Positions 32,041 to 45,111 of a stretch of 64,000 nt of DNA are shown one piece after another. Source of the DNA: Cricetomys ansorgei (lineage: Eukaryota > Chordata > Mammalia > Rodentia > Nesomyidae); contig JAMJFZ010002895.1 of the NCBI GenBank assembly GCA_026225945.1, forward strand, positions 104,522 to 168,521. The letters run 5' to 3'. Each line of letters begins with the position of its first letter. Position 1 is the first letter of the stretch. Under the pieces are notes generated by a model. That model was not told the origin of the DNA, did not search any database, and saw only the letters and a list, made by a program, of their open reading frames with translations. The position numbers and the translations under genes are program-made.

Positions 32041-34394
32041 TTCTCTCTCAACCAAACTAAGGTTCCTTTGAGGCTTCAACCTTGTTTTAAAACCACTTGA
32101 ACAAACACTAATATTTCTCAAGGCCACATCCTTAGAATGCCCCTATGCTCTCCCTTAATGCAACTGTGTGAGAAAATGCAAGATTGCCGAAATGTTTTAT
32201 CTATTTCAGCAGCAGCAGCTAAAGATAAGGCCTCTGTCTCTCAAACACTGAGACAGGACAGAATCCTAGCTTCTGTCATTGTCAGCTTGCAGACACAACT
32301 GACCTGAGTTCACATGCAGTGAAGGACTCTTGTCATGCTCAGCCCTTGACTCTCCCAAGCGTCTTTCATTCCTTCCTTGTTCTTTCTTCTCCCTTTAAAA
32401 CACGCCTTCAGCTCTGTATAATCCAAAGTTGACTCAGATCACAGTGGACTCTCCCCCACTGCAGTCATAAAATCCTAACTCTCCCTAACACCCCAATCTG
32501 CGTCTGCTTTTGCTTCACTCTGACTGTTCTCCAGCTAATCCTAGAAAAACTGGGATTTGTGCTCAGGGAAACTGTCCCACAGCCAAATCTTCTGTGAGTT
32601 AATTTTCTACAACTGCCCAAGATGTGCCTTTTGCTCTGTCTCACCACTATGAGCATAGTATATTTATTTATTCATCAGAAATTTCTCTGGGTTCCCTCAA
32701 TCTGCCAGGCTCTGTGTTAGACTCTGGAGAGGAAAAAGAAAGTACAGACAGTATTTAAGGGGATCAATCCCTGTGCATAAATCCAAGGATTCTAGATAGA
32801 GGGCATGGGCACAGTAGTTACAGTGGAAAGACTCCAAATGGCTCTGGAGAATGAGGCATTTCATGAACTGTCTAAAAAAGGAACACTTAAGATGGAAATG
32901 TTTAAGTAACAGTAGTCACATCCTTTTTATATAAGGGCTTTGGGGGCGTATAAAAGACATGCAAGTGTAGATAGGAAGCATACTGAACTTTTCAAAAAGG
33001 AAGTCGTTATTGTTGTTGTTAGCCTAGACCAAGCTGAATCTGTAGGAAAGACATTGAGAGATAAGGCCAAGACAGCAATGGCAGGAGGTGGACCCTGTAT
33101 GTCAAACTCACAGGCCTGAAACTTTAGAAACACAACAAGTAGTCCTTGAATAAATCTAGGCAGATATCAGAGGTAAACACATTTGTGTTTTCAGAAAGAT
33201 AACACTGGGTCAACGTGCAGGAAGAGATTAGAGAGGGTCAAGAGTGGAAGTGAGGAGACCATGAGGAGACTGTGGCTACAATCCAGATAACAAAGGGCTC
33301 TGCACTCCATCATTGCCCGGTTGCATGCAGTGGACCAGAAGCCACAGCAAAGGTCAAGTCTCCATAGGAAGAGAAAGTTTAGTGCCTGTCAAGTCAAATA
33401 GACAAAGCCACCGTAATGCCAAGTTCACTTCCACTTCTGAGTCTCTATTCTCTTCTCCCATGGGGAAAGCTACTCTTCCCACACTTGTGCCAATTAAGTC
33501 TATCAGGGAACCACCTCCCTAAGAAACTTTTCTTCATTACAGCCTCTCTACAATTTGTTCATTTATTTAATTTCTCCAATGTTCTACAACATATGTTAAA
33601 TATCTTGCTAGTTACGTTGTATCTTGTAAGTTGGTTTATAGATATATGGAAAAGCTGCAGCCTATAACTAAACTCTTTCTTTTGTTTTTTTAGTTCTTTT
33701 AAAATATATACATATATGTGTGTGTATAGATAAATATAGATAATATTTTTACTCTTTTGAAATTTAAATGTAACCCATTTATTAAACCAGCATAATTCCT
33801 AACTATATTCTAAGTACTTTTTTAAAAACCAGATGGAAATTATTACAGATAACCACAACCAATCAAAAGCAGAGAACAAGTGACTTAATGGTATCCAGCA
33901 ACAACTGAAGCACCCATGACACAACTCCTGAACCTAAGGCTTGAGGATCTTAGCAATGTGGCTGCCTAAATAAGACCTGAACAAAGAAGACACCAATAGA
34001 CATGTTAACATAAAAGGACTATATTGTCTTCTGCGTCTTTACAAATTTTTCTATCTCCTGTAAGCACCTTAGTACACAGCAAATCAAGATGCTTGATCAT
34101 GGGAGAAAAGCATCCTTTAATAAGCAAAGAGTCTCCTCAGTTCATATTCTGTCAGACTAGCTTCCTGAACTGTGTGCCTATCTCACAGTAACAATGTTGC
34201 ATGGCATAAACTCATTTTACACCATCTAAAACACAACAGAGAAAGCTGGCAGCCCCATTGCATCTTTAAACTCTCACCATTCTGGATTAAAACTAAAATA
34301 CTGTGTGGCATCCATTTCTTTCCCCCCAGGTTAAACACACAGTCTAACTGCTTCTCAGATGTTGACTGCTTTTCATTTTAAAAACCAATACAAG
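32041..34394. other. Long repeat-poor stretch
   Basis: No SINE, LTR or supported exon is visible over 2.3 kb, apart from short TA/TG runs near 33700-33730. Confidence 0.45.
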
Positions 34395-34540
34395 AGCTGG
34401 GCCTGGTGGTAAACACCTTTAATCCTGGGTTTGGGAGGCAGTGGCAAGAGGATCTCTATGGGTTTGAGGTCAGCCTGATCTACATAGTGAGTTCTAGGCT
34501 AGACAGAGGTATACAGTGAGACCTACCTCAAAACAACAAC
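34395..34540 (+). mobile_element. B1 SINE
   Basis: gctgggcctggtggtaaaca, ggaggcagtggcaagaggat, tgagacctacctcaaaac. Confidence 0.85.
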
Positions 34541-35175
34541 AAGAACCTGAAATAACAGTATCTCCTTTTTCTATTGTTAAAATACCTATACTACATTCTG
34601 ATCTCCTTGGAGTTTCCATAAAACAAAAATGTCCTTCCAAAAAAGTTTCATCTTCCCGGGTACATGGCATGGTAAACTCTCCCTCCAGTCTTACCAGTCT
34701 TATGGTGTGTGCGTCTCCGCCACAGAATATCTGTGCTTCTCTTCCTTCCTAACCTCCTGTACCTCCTGAGACCCACTGTCTTAACATGGCTAAAGTGTTT
34801 ATTGAGCACTTAAAATGGTCATAAGCTGAGGTGGGCCTGAAGGATGACTGACCCACACTTTCTGAATTACCTCCCCTTTCCTTTTGATCCATTTCTCTTA
34901 CACTGGTTTTATTTTGGTTATTTATCCAGATTTGGGACTGTTTCTAATACTTTCTATAGTTATAATTAACAAATATTAACTGCTAGGGACCCAATTTTTA
35001 ATTCCATGTTATTATCAATCTTACCAAAAGCTTGAGATTTTGAAAATCATAATGTTATTCAAAATTACACATTTACATTAGAAAGCTGGTAAGAGGTTTA
35101 GGAAAAGGTTGCAAAATAAAAATTCTGTTTGGAATTTCAAAAGCAATAAATAAATAACAAAAGTAAAGCCAGGAA
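34541..35175. other. Unassigned sequence
   Basis: Nothing recognised. Confidence 0.5.
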
Positions 35176-35177
35176 GG

Positions 35178-35366
35178 CAGGGCTAGAGAAACAGCTTAAT
35201 GGTAAGGATGACAAGCTGCTCTTACAGAGGAGGGCAGATCCATTCCCAGCACCCACATCAGGCAGCCCACAACCAGTGGTAACTCTAGCTCCAGGGGATC
35301 CAATGCCCTCTTCTGGCCTCTGTGAGTGCTTGCACACATATGGGTACAGATTCCTGTGTGCGCACG

Positions 35367-35397
<31 letters not shown>

Positions 35398-35420
35398 GAA
35401 AATGAAAATAAATCTATTAA
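35178..35420 (+). mobile_element. B2/B3 SINE with CA repeat
   Basis: ggctagagaaacagcttaat, tccattcccagcacccacat, ccctcttctggcctctgtga; (AC)n at 35369-35398, then an A-rich tail. Confidence 0.8.
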
Positions 35421-35994
35421 AAACCAACTGGGTGACAATGAAGTAAAACGTGCCACATAACCTATCTGTAACTTAAAGCAAAAGTATTCAGAGAAAATAA
35501 TTGACGTTCATCCATTTCTATGCTACAGGGTGTAAAAGGTTCTCATTTCCACTGTAGCTTAAATATCACAAAGTGTTTATTAAAGGTGAAAAGTTCCCTT
35601 TTAACTTTATGACACAATTGTCTAGACAATACAGAGTTCCCACAGCATATTACTTGAACTTAAAATAATCCACAAATACTCGGCAAGGTGACACTCCTAG
35701 GAGGCCAAGGCAGGAACTGGCTTGAGCATCAAAGTTTAAAAGTACCTTGACAAAGGAATTTTTTTTCAGTCATAGATATGCGAAGAATGTAATGTTGTCT
35801 TAAAAAAAAACCTCCTGGATTCTATAAGACTATTAACAGAAGCAGCAAAAAAGTAGCTACATTTGTTTTCTTGCTTGTGAGTGCAGCATGTGTTCATTAA
35901 GCACCTGACTATCTGAAAGCACAACAGACAACATGCAAACCCTCACACTGCAAAAGAGATTCCATGGTCACTATTTTTTTTAGTTTGATTTTCT

Positions 35995-36137
35995 TTTTTT
36001 GAGAGACAGCGTTTCTCTGTTGTAACTCTGGCTGTCCTGGAGCTCACTCTGTAGACCAGGCTGGCCTTGAACTCAGATATCCATCTGCCTGTGCCTCCCG
36101 AATACTGGGGTTAAAGGCATGTACCACCACCGCTAGA
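35995..36137 (-). mobile_element. B1 SINE
   Basis: Antisense, nearly full: gcgtttctctgttgtaactc, gtagaccaggctggccttga, ggttaaaggcatgtaccacc. Confidence 0.9.
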
Positions 36138-36404
36138 ATAACTTTTAAAATGAGCTTCTCATTTCATCCATTAAATGGTTTTGATATAAAATAGTCACCT
36201 GTAGATTATCCACAGAAAAGTAGAATGTTTCATCGTAGAATCTGTGAGAAACACCTATTCTCAAATCTTAGCTTACATGTTACGGCTTTTGTAAATTTAG
36301 GGGAGTTGCTTTTAGCTCCTTCAAATATCATTTTATCAGTAAGCATCGAAAACTTGCTAATTGTTTTAAAGTATTACTGTAAGAACTACAGAGGTCAAAA
36401 AATA

Positions 36405-36482
36405 AGTATGCAAGAACTGAACCTAGGACCTCTGCAAGGAGCAGTAAGTGCTCATAACCACTGATCCATCCCTCCAGATCTA
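36405..36482 (-). mobile_element. B2 fragment
   Basis: aactgaacctaggacctctg, gctcataaccactgatccat, ccctccagatc: the tRNA-like end of an antisense B2. Confidence 0.7.
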
Positions 36483-37094
36483 CTACACTAGGTTTTTGTT
36501 TGTTTACCATTGTATAGCTTCAAGGTTTTACTACTTTAGCTTTCTTTCTCTGGTTCATATAAACTAATAATTGGAGCTAATTAAAAAGCCAAGGCCTGAG
36601 CCTATCAGGCATTTCTTGTGCACCAAGGTCAATACAGGTCTCTCCTCTGACAAAAACCACAGCAATGAACAGAAAGCTAGAAAAGTTAAGACGACTCTGT
36701 CCTTAAGAGGAGCTTTATTTTGACCGATAAAAACCCAACTAGCTGGTATTTTGAGGAAACCTTGAATGCCATTCGATTCTAGGCTAACCTCATAGCCCCA
36801 TCTCGCTTCGAAGGGGAGTTCAAATTTAATATAACAATAAATTTATTTTAAAAAAGAAATCAGTCCTCACTTTGAAGAGTTCTCAAAAGGCAGCAATTCT
36901 CAAGTTCAGGAGAGAACACCATTCCCTACATAATCTACACATGCCACTACACATTAACCAGAAACCAACATAGGTTTCGAGATCAAGTGAGAGTCCTCGC
37001 ATTCTTTCATAAGCCGGACTGAATAGAACAGAATCAATCTCCTTCCTGTTGGTGTACAATGTAGGCTAGCTTATATTTTAATATCTTCTTACCT

Positions 37095-37150
37095 GAAACG
37101 ATTTTCAAAAGCATAGTTGGTTATAAGTATAAATAATTTCAATAATTCCT
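37095..37150 (-). other. Second exon-like 56-bp segment, gene unknown
   Basis: On the minus strand TTTCAG|GTAAGA gives a good donor, and an acceptor ggctatacaag could define another 56-bp segment. It reads ELLKLFILITNYAFENRF in phase 0, compatible with the end of the segment at 37953-38008. Both donors share 17 bases across the splice site (taatatcttcttacctg on the plus strand). The product is not recognised. Confidence 0.25.
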
Positions 37151-37221
37151 TGTATAGCCAAAAGAGTAAGTGCTATCCACAGTCAATGTTCTATGAAATG
37201 TTTCATTTCTCCATATTTTAA

Positions 37222-37452
37222 ATTATTCATTTCTGGGCATATATGCATGGCTGCATATGTGTCAGACATGTACACATGTTTGTGCATGCATGTGGGGACC
37301 ATAACTCAATATCAAATGTCTTCCTTAATCACTTTCCACCTGTTCAGTGTCTCTCACTGACATTAAAACTCACCAATTTGACTATACCAGTTAGTTTCCA
37401 TGCTCCTCCTGTCTCTGCCTCCCCAGCGCAGGGATTATGGATATAGGTAGTA
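37222..37452 (-). mobile_element. B4-like SINE
   Basis: catgcatgtggggaccataa, gtgtctctcactgacattaa, gcctccccagcgcagggatt. Confidence 0.5.
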
Positions 37453-37939
37453 ACAGACAAAGGGGTCTAAAAGGATAGAATGTCTCAATCTCTGAAGCAA
37501 TTTAAGAGTTGTGGGGACTTAATAACATAGTTTTTGCCAACCATGCACAAAGGCCATGTTCCCATCCAGAGTAGTGTAAAGGTATCTGACTAGATATTAG
37601 AAAGGCCATGACAAATTTGTTTTAAAGAGTACTCCTGGGACTGTGCTTAGGCACAGCACAGCACAAACATCTCCTGAGGTGGCTCGAAGCTTCTCCTTGA
37701 GACAGCAAATGCAGGGACCAACTCTGGCTAGATATAGAACGATATAAGTCTGCAAAGCTTATACTAGGTCTGAATGGTTTTGAAAATACAAATGGAAAGA
37801 AGCATTTCCTTTTGCCTGAATAGATTTTCCTGTGAGCTAATACCAGGTCAACCCAGCCATCTGTGCAGATAGGAACACCAATCACAGATCTGTCACTGTT
37901 TTAAGGCAAATAAGGGAAATGGGGATTTGCCATCCTAGT
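37453..37939. other. Unassigned sequence
   Basis: Lies between the two exon-like segments; no repeat was recognised. Confidence 0.4.
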
Positions 37940-37952
37940 AATATCTTCTTAC

Positions 37953-38008
37953 CTGCTGGACACCGTTTGAATATTTTTTCGGGCTTTCCAAAATAGAGGA
38001 TTGAGGTT
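37953..38008 (-). other. Exon-like 56-bp segment, gene unknown
   Basis: On the minus strand a pyrimidine-rich acceptor (ctgcttcctttccaatccag) is followed by 56 bases and then a CAG|GTAAGA donor. All three frames are open; the frame ending in phase 0 reads SSILESPKKYSNGVQQ. I do not recognise the protein. It could be a real exon, a 5' UTR exon or chance. Confidence 0.3.
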
Positions 38009-38638
38009 CTGGATTGGAAAGGAAGCAGACAGTCAAAAACTTAGAGAACAAAATTTCCCATTTCCTCAGTTAAAAGCTAAAACTTTTGCTAAATATATAA
38101 CTTTCACACTGAGTACCAAAACTATGCAGTCTTTTTTATAAGCACAACATGAGAATATGACTGCTTTTCAGTATAACAAACATGTGATGACATGTATTAG
38201 TGTCATTAGCTATTTTGCAAACAGCAGAAGCCCTATGCTTTTCCCCAAAAGTCACTGCTAGGACTTTCAATTGCATTATTCACTTAATCACAATTCATAT
38301 ATGATGAATTTAAATACTTTAAATACTGACACATTCAGTGCTGGCTTCAGTGAGGGATGATGAATACTGCCACCAAGAGGCAGAAGTCAGAAGGGATTCT
38401 GAAGGGATTTTCTACCTTCAGTCTTGTCATTTGAGATTCTCCAAGGTAACAAATTCATCACATTGGAAACACATTAGGATAAACAAGCCTTAGGTTTTTG
38501 TTTAAGCTAGAGGGCAGTATCTTCTATGTGAAGCTTACACGAAAATTTAAGAATATAAAAATATATAAAAATTAAATATAAAATATAAATATAAATAAAT
38601 AAATAAATTTATATAAGTATAAAAATTAAAAATCTCAT
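38009..38638. other. AT-rich unassigned sequence
   Basis: Ends in an (A/T)-rich run with aaataaat units at 38560-38630. Confidence 0.5.
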
Positions 38639-38670
38639 CCATCCTCTGCATGTACAGATGCAGAGGATGG
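38639..38670. repeat. Perfect 13-bp inverted repeat
   Basis: ccatcctctgcat and atgcagaggatgg surround gtacag. It directly follows the AT-rich run. Confidence 0.8.
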
Positions 38671-38879
38671 AACAGAAACCACGATGGCAAAATGAACACT
38701 TTTGTCCATTAGGGACAGACGTATATACTAGACACTGCAAACAAGGCAGAGCAATCCTTGAGCATCAATATCACAACTGATCACGTGACAGTGCTACAGA
38801 AAATTGAGAGTACAGAGCATAATGAAGCTGCATTGAAAGTTTTCTTTCTGCTCAGATGAACATCACAGCCTTAGCACAG

Positions 38880-39280
38880 GCTCATTGGCCTTGGATCATC
38901 TGCTTATGCTTCTGCATCTCTGTATATACCCCATCTGCCCCACTAGCTCACTATGCTCCCGCCTCCATGACCACCTTCTAACATACAAAACACATACCTT
39001 TAGGGCCCCCAAGGCCACAGGAGCTGTTATCTCTATCCAGAACACTTGTGCTTCCTCATTCCTACAAAGTCACCCTTCCATGATTCCTTGATCCCTTCTC
39101 TGAGATGTTGCTCAGGCCTCCCTGTGTACTCCATTATAACTGCACCCTCATGCCCCCCAGGACTCTCTGGTTCCCAGCCCTTTCTTACTTCATAGGATAT
39201 GTCATCATATCCCATATTGCATAGTTCACGACCTTGCTACTTATTTATTACTCCATTTTATCTTTTGAATCAAGAAGGTT
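38880..39280 (+). mobile_element. L2-like 3' end
   Basis: The order tatccagaacacttgtgctt, acaaagtcacccttccatga, ctctgagatgttgctcaggc, cctccctgtgtactcc resembles an old L2 3' end. Confidence 0.5.
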
Positions 39281-41735
39281 CCCTGAAGACTTGTCCTCAA
39301 GCTGGTCATGTTATTGGGATGCTGAGAGAACTTTAGAAAATGAGGCATAGTAGGTCACTGTGAGCATCCTTTAAAGGGAATAATAGGATCCTATACATCA
39401 CATTTCTCTGCTTCCCAGTTGTTACCCAAAGGTAACTCTGATTCACCGTGGATTCCCCCCAACAATGGTGTACTTCACCACAGATACAAAGTCATGGACC
39501 CAAGTTAACACAAATGGAAACCTCAGAAGTCAGGAACCAAAATGAAATTTTTTATCCTTTAACTTGATATTTATCATGAACTTTTTATAATAATGAAAAA
39601 CTTAGTAATACACTCTACCATAACATACACTCCAAGGAAGCAGGTACTTTTGTCAAATTCTCCTGATGTACATAAAGGACAATGCTTCCCAACAGTAAGT
39701 CTTTAACAGAGTTACAAAGTAGCTATAAGAATGAAAACAAATGAAACATTGTATCAAGCCACAAAATATTTGGGCACTATATTTAGGAAGTGTAAGGCTT
39801 TCTTAAGAGGTAGTATAGATCTGCCTTCTATCTAGTTATTTCCTGAACCTCAGCTAAGATTGTATCTTTAAAAACAAAAATCAGAGTATAGTATGGAATA
39901 GTCACTTGCCACCAGATGTCAGGTGATGAAATATAAGCAATATGGCTTTAAAATGCAACCATTGTCCCCCAAAACACTATTTCATCAGGCTAATAAAAAA
40001 GAGTATTCTCCCTATGTTGAATTTGACACAAGAGCCATCTCCACTGAATAGAGATCTTTTGTCTAAAGCTAATCAAGTTAATAAAGCAAACCCACAATCT
40101 GCTTCCATTTCTTCCACTTCCTCCCAAACAGAGACTCACAGACAAGTCCTGGCTTAGAACACATGGAGGGATGTATCTTTTCTTCTTCTTTATACTTGAA
40201 TAGTAAGTACGGTAAGGACAAACAGATCTCCTACTTATACTTTATGATTTGTTTCTCTACATTAGATATGTACAAAGGATTCCTAGGATTTTTTCCCTGC
40301 AGTTTTGTCCTGGTAAACTGTCCACAAAAGCCAGCTTCCAGTGCTGACTAGTGAGTTCACTAGAACAATATAATCAGAAAGATGGTCATAAGAATGACCA
40401 TCAACCAGATATTATGAACCCCTACATTAAGATTCTCAACTTCCCTACATCTGATTCAGCAGTTACCAAGACTGGGTTCATTTTCCTTTCTATCTCTGTC
40501 CTTTATTTTTAAATCTCTTTTGCTGAAACTATGTGTTAAAACATCAAAGAAAAAAATCACATTTCAAAATACTCTGCAAAGTCCCAACCTAGGCTGTAAT
40601 AATCTAGAGGGTCAGATGTGAAGTACATATAGATTAACGCCACTGAGGAATAAAATGAAAATAAATGAGAACAAGTAAGAGAGCAAATTAGTATGCATAG
40701 GAAGAAGGAAATTACCAGAATAGAAGAGAGAGAGAGAGAAAGGTAGAAAACAAAAGTGTGGTGCACTGGGTAAGAAAAGATCCCAAGAGAAAAAAGGAAA
40801 TGGTAGGTTTATGAGTGACAGCTCAATATCCACTCACTAGACAGTTGAGTTTGAGAAGTCAGCTTGGTTCAAACCTGTGCTGCATTTCTCCACACACACG
40901 ACTTCCCCTTTGAGAAAGCGATACACCTGTTTCTAATTTCCCTCAACCTGGGACCCAAAGGCATTTTCCACAATCACTTTCAACCTGTGGGGATGAAGGA
41001 AGGGAGAATGGAGGGAGGGGAAACAACTTGTGATGTATTGGGCAAGAGAAGAATAAAAAAGAAATTTAAGCATGATGTCACTACACAATAGTATGTAACT
41101 ATTACCTAGGTACATGTAAATAGTTTTCAAATAATGATAAATATACTATCAAAACTCACAAATGATATAAAATATCCATTTACAGGGGTTTTTCTGTGAT
41201 ACTGACATCTCAGTCTTACATTTAATTCACAAAAAGGAGAGAAGGAAGTATAATTCTTTGGGAATGAGAGCATTCTTTGTGTTTTTTCAAATGAATGCTA
41301 CAGAATAAGAGTGGAGAAATGACACTAATATGCTTTAGACAAAGAAAAAATGCTCTGTGGTCCTTCGGGTAAAGAAAAGATCAATTAGAGAAAAACAACC
41401 TGGTGACTTAAATTACTTTCTATTTACCTCAATCATCTTCTTCACAAATGCACATTTTAAAAGAAGAAAAATTATTGTATTGAAAAATACTTGCGCTGGC
41501 ATTTTGAAAGCTATGTTAGTCTATGAATTAAACATCCAGTAGCCATCTCCCTATTCTGTCCCTACCACCCCCTTCATCAAATAAAACTCAGGTGACTACT
41601 TTCCATTCATTCTCAGTCAAGTGCTTCTCTAGTAGCCTAAAGCTCTGTAATTCCTTTAAAGTATTTCCAAATATCACACTATAATGTTAGCAAGTCAGCT
41701 AAAAAAAAATTGAAAAATAAACAGTAAAGCCTGGT
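39281..41735. other. Long repeat-poor stretch
   Basis: Nothing was recognised over about 2.4 kb, apart from a short GA run near 40728-40740 and a G/A-rich patch at 40990-41020. Confidence 0.45.
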
Positions 41736-41878
41736 GGTGGTGGCAGCACACTCCTTTAATCCCAGCACTCGTGAGGCAGAGGCAGGAGGATCTCTTTGAA
41801 TTTAAGGCCAGCCTGGTCTGCAGAGTGAGTTCCAGGACAGCCAGAGTACAACAGAGAAATCCTGTCTCAAAAATAAGA
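41733..41878 (+). mobile_element. B1 SINE
   Basis: cctggtggtggtggcagcac, aatcccagcactcgtgaggc, gaaatcctgtctcaaaaata. Confidence 0.95.
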
Positions 41879-41895
41879 AAAGAAAGAAAGAAGGA

Positions 41896-41959
<64 letters not shown>

Positions 41960-42023
41960 AAAAGAAAGAAAGAAAGAAAGAAGAAAGAAAGAAAAAGAAG
42001 AAAAAGAGGAAGAGAGGGAGGGA

Positions 42024-42071
<48 letters not shown>

Positions 42072-42120
42072 GAAGAAAGAAAGGAAGAAGAAAAGAGAAA
42101 AAGGAAAAGAAAAGAGAAAA
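41876..42120. repeat. (GAAA)n microsatellite grown from a B1 tail
   Basis: About 245 bases of aaag/agga units directly continue the A tail of the B1 element. Confidence 0.95.
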
Positions 42121-43525
42121 CTAAACAGTAAGGGCATTGAAATATGATGCCAACCAAGGATGCAAACACAAGATAGAAACCATTGTTCCGGGGGCTCTCA
42201 ATGAAACTGCGTACAACTATTGCATCTATACCTAGGAATTTCAGCCAGTAGTTTTTTAGACATTCACATGTATGTTAGGGTCAATTCCTTTACTTGATTC
42301 CTTTCTTTTTTAAAACTAAAACTGTCTATATTAACATGTTGGATTTTCAGACACCATTATTTTAAAACTCTCTTTTCTCTGAAGATTTAGATGTGTGGAA
42401 GTCTATCTGCACTTTTGACCAAACTGCTATATGTAAATGTTGTAGAAAACATAGTCATACATGGAACAATTTTCTACATTCTCTCCCTCACTTGAGGTTT
42501 ATTTTTTATTTTTGGTTTATGCCAGCTAGTGAGTACTAAGAAGTTTCTCAAAAACACAGCACTTGAAAAGGGAAATTTAAGGCACTGTGTAGACTCCTAT
42601 TTGGTTCACTTCTAGAAAGAATGAATGATGACACACATTTACAATGAGACAGAGATTTAAAAACAACAACAACAACAACAAGAGAGAGAGGGTCCTCTGC
42701 AAGTACCCACTGTGGACAGAAGCCCGACGAAGCATTAGCAGAGTCATTGCTGGTTATAAAGAAAACTCATGAGGAAAATAATAACGTGAGATGACTTTAA
42801 TAATAACTATAACAATAAGACCAAACCCTTCCTTTGGCCCAAGCCAATTCTGTCCTCTAATTCTTTACATGAACTCAGGCACTACTCAGAATTGTGTTGT
42901 GCAGTGGATGCTATTCTCATTAACATTTTATAGATGAAATGAATACAGTAGTTTGGAAACTTGCCCAATATTTTAAAGCTGAAGTAGTGCAGAGCCCAAG
43001 ATTCATAGTCTTAGATTTTGCCCTTTTACAACAAGCCAAAATTAAGCTTCTTTGGTCATCTTTTTTTCACTAAGACAGTGCACATGGTCAAGCACTCAGA
43101 AGCCCTGAAACCCATAGTATAATTTATGAAAATCTGGTGTGGAGAGATCTGTGAATAGAAACAATGCTTCATTATATATCAGAAGATGGTACTCATTCCT
43201 GGTCAGTCCTCCTAGAGAACCTGACTTATATAAAGAAATCATCATTCTGGTGAATTTCTCAGAGTAACACTGATCCAAGTTTCATATTATCTTCCAAGCC
43301 AATAATACAAAATAGTTTAAGACAACAAAAGAAAAAGTATGAAAAAAGAAACTTCAGAAAAAACAGATTACATTGGGATACTGTCCAACTATTTTAAAAT
43401 GATATTTAAGAAAATATAAATTTCTATTTTCTTCTCCCAGTTATCTATAGGAAAAGAAAAACATTTTAAAAGTTTAAAGAAAACTTGAAGCATGGAGGCT
43501 CAGAGAAAAGGGAAAAAATGTCCCC
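42121..43525. other. Unassigned sequence
   Basis: An (AAC)n run occurs at 42662-42681; nothing else was recognised. Confidence 0.45.
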
Positions 43526-43682
43526 TTGTGCTTGGTAGTCGTGGCACACATCTTTAATCTCAGCATTGAGGAGACAGAGGCAGGTAGACCTCTGAGAGTT
43601 TGATACCAGCCTCATCTACAGAGTGTCTTCAAGGATAGCTAGAGTTACAACAAAAACTCTGTCTCAGAAACAAAGAAAAGAA
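43526..43682 (+). mobile_element. B1 SINE
   Basis: cttggtagtcgtggcacaca, gaggagacagaggcaggtag, aaaactctgtctcagaaaca. Confidence 0.85.
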
Positions 43683-43929
43683 AAGAACAGAAAGAAAAAT
43701 TCATCTTCTCTTATCCCAAACAGGATGTAGAGCTTCAAGTTGGTGGTGGGTGGGTATCTGTAGACAATGGTTCTGAAACTTCAGTAAATGCAGAATTTAC
43801 TGGAAAATCCCACCCATTGTAGCTGCTACTCTTCTATATTCTAGCTCAGCAGCTTTGGACATGGCCGTAAGAAATTTCAGTGCCAGGCTTCCCACTGATT
43901 TTCTTAGGGTTGGCCTTCCGAAGATATGC

Positions 43930-44090
43930 TAAAAGAAAAAGGAGGAGGAGGACGAGAAGGAGATCAATGAGAAGGAGGACAGGATGAGGAGGATAAAGAG
44001 GAGAAGAAGGAGAAGGAGGAGGAGAAAGAGGAGGAGGAAGAGGAGGAGAAGGAGGAAGAAGGGAAGGAGGAGGAGGAGAAAAGAAAAAAT
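43930..44090. repeat. (GGA)n-rich purine tract
   Basis: Imperfect aggagg/agaagg units, purine only on the plus strand. Confidence 0.9.
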
Positions 44091-45104
44091 ACCTGCAAGA
44101 GACCATAGACTACCCAGCAAGCATTGCAATTACACATCACATCACACAATCTTGGGAAGCTGGCTGTCCTGTATCCTACCTGAGTCAACATCCTTGGGAC
44201 TGTGCTCTTCATCAGGAAGCCTGGACAGTGACCATATGGATGATTATTTCCTGGGAAACTGACCTTCACTGAAATCCATCGAATGTGTGGGTTGACTAAC
44301 AGCAGCCCAGGTGTAAAGCTAGTCTTGCTATATTTAAAAAGGTATTTAAATGGAAATGTTACCAATTCAATCATAAATGTTTACCCGACTGATACATTAC
44401 AAAATGTAAAAAAATAAAACAGATATGCAGATACATCAAAAACATTAAAATAGCCATCTTACATAGCTCATTGTAGAGCCATCAAGACACTGATTCTCTC
44501 AAACTTCCCCAAGTTCTTTATTATAGTAAAACATATATGATTTTTATTGTATTTCAATATATATTATTCAAATAAAATATAAGTCTCTCTCTTGGAAGGA
44601 AGAGCTATTACAAGGGCCTGACACTCATTATAAAATGAGATACCCAGATATCGAACTACACAACTTCAAGGAAAAACATGTTTAACACATCTGAATATGC
44701 CATCTCTTCATCTGCAATGATTAGGATTTTCAGGTAGAATCTCTATCACTAGCTACCAGTCTGGAAATGAACCCCTGGGTTCAAGAAATCCCCTCAGCCA
44801 CCTCCTTAACTTGGAACTACCAGCATATATCCCCACACTGAAAAGATGTCCCATGAACAACTGTTTATATGCTTTTGGGAAAGACAGAGGATACTCTGTA
44901 CTTGGACATCATGAGGAAAACGAAAGCTGCTTATCTTGGGTCGTCCCAAGTTGGAAACGATTTGGGAGAAAGAACATGGAAAGGAAAATGAACCTGCCAA
45001 GTATAAGTGGATTATGTAGGAATCTTATGGCAAACAGAGGCTTTGCCAGCTGTGACCAAAATAGAGTAGACAAGCTGTAAAGGCTCCTGCATGCACTGCA
45101 TACC
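44091..45104. other. Single-copy-like flank of the array
   Basis: No repeat was recognised. A plus-strand frame at 44811-45080 is open for 89 codons but has no recognisable product or splice support. Confidence 0.4.
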
Positions 45105-45111
45105 GGGCAAA

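Noticed and set aside
44811..45080. 89-codon plus-strand frame next to the array
   Set aside because: No recognisable product, no splice or promoter support; a length expected by chance.
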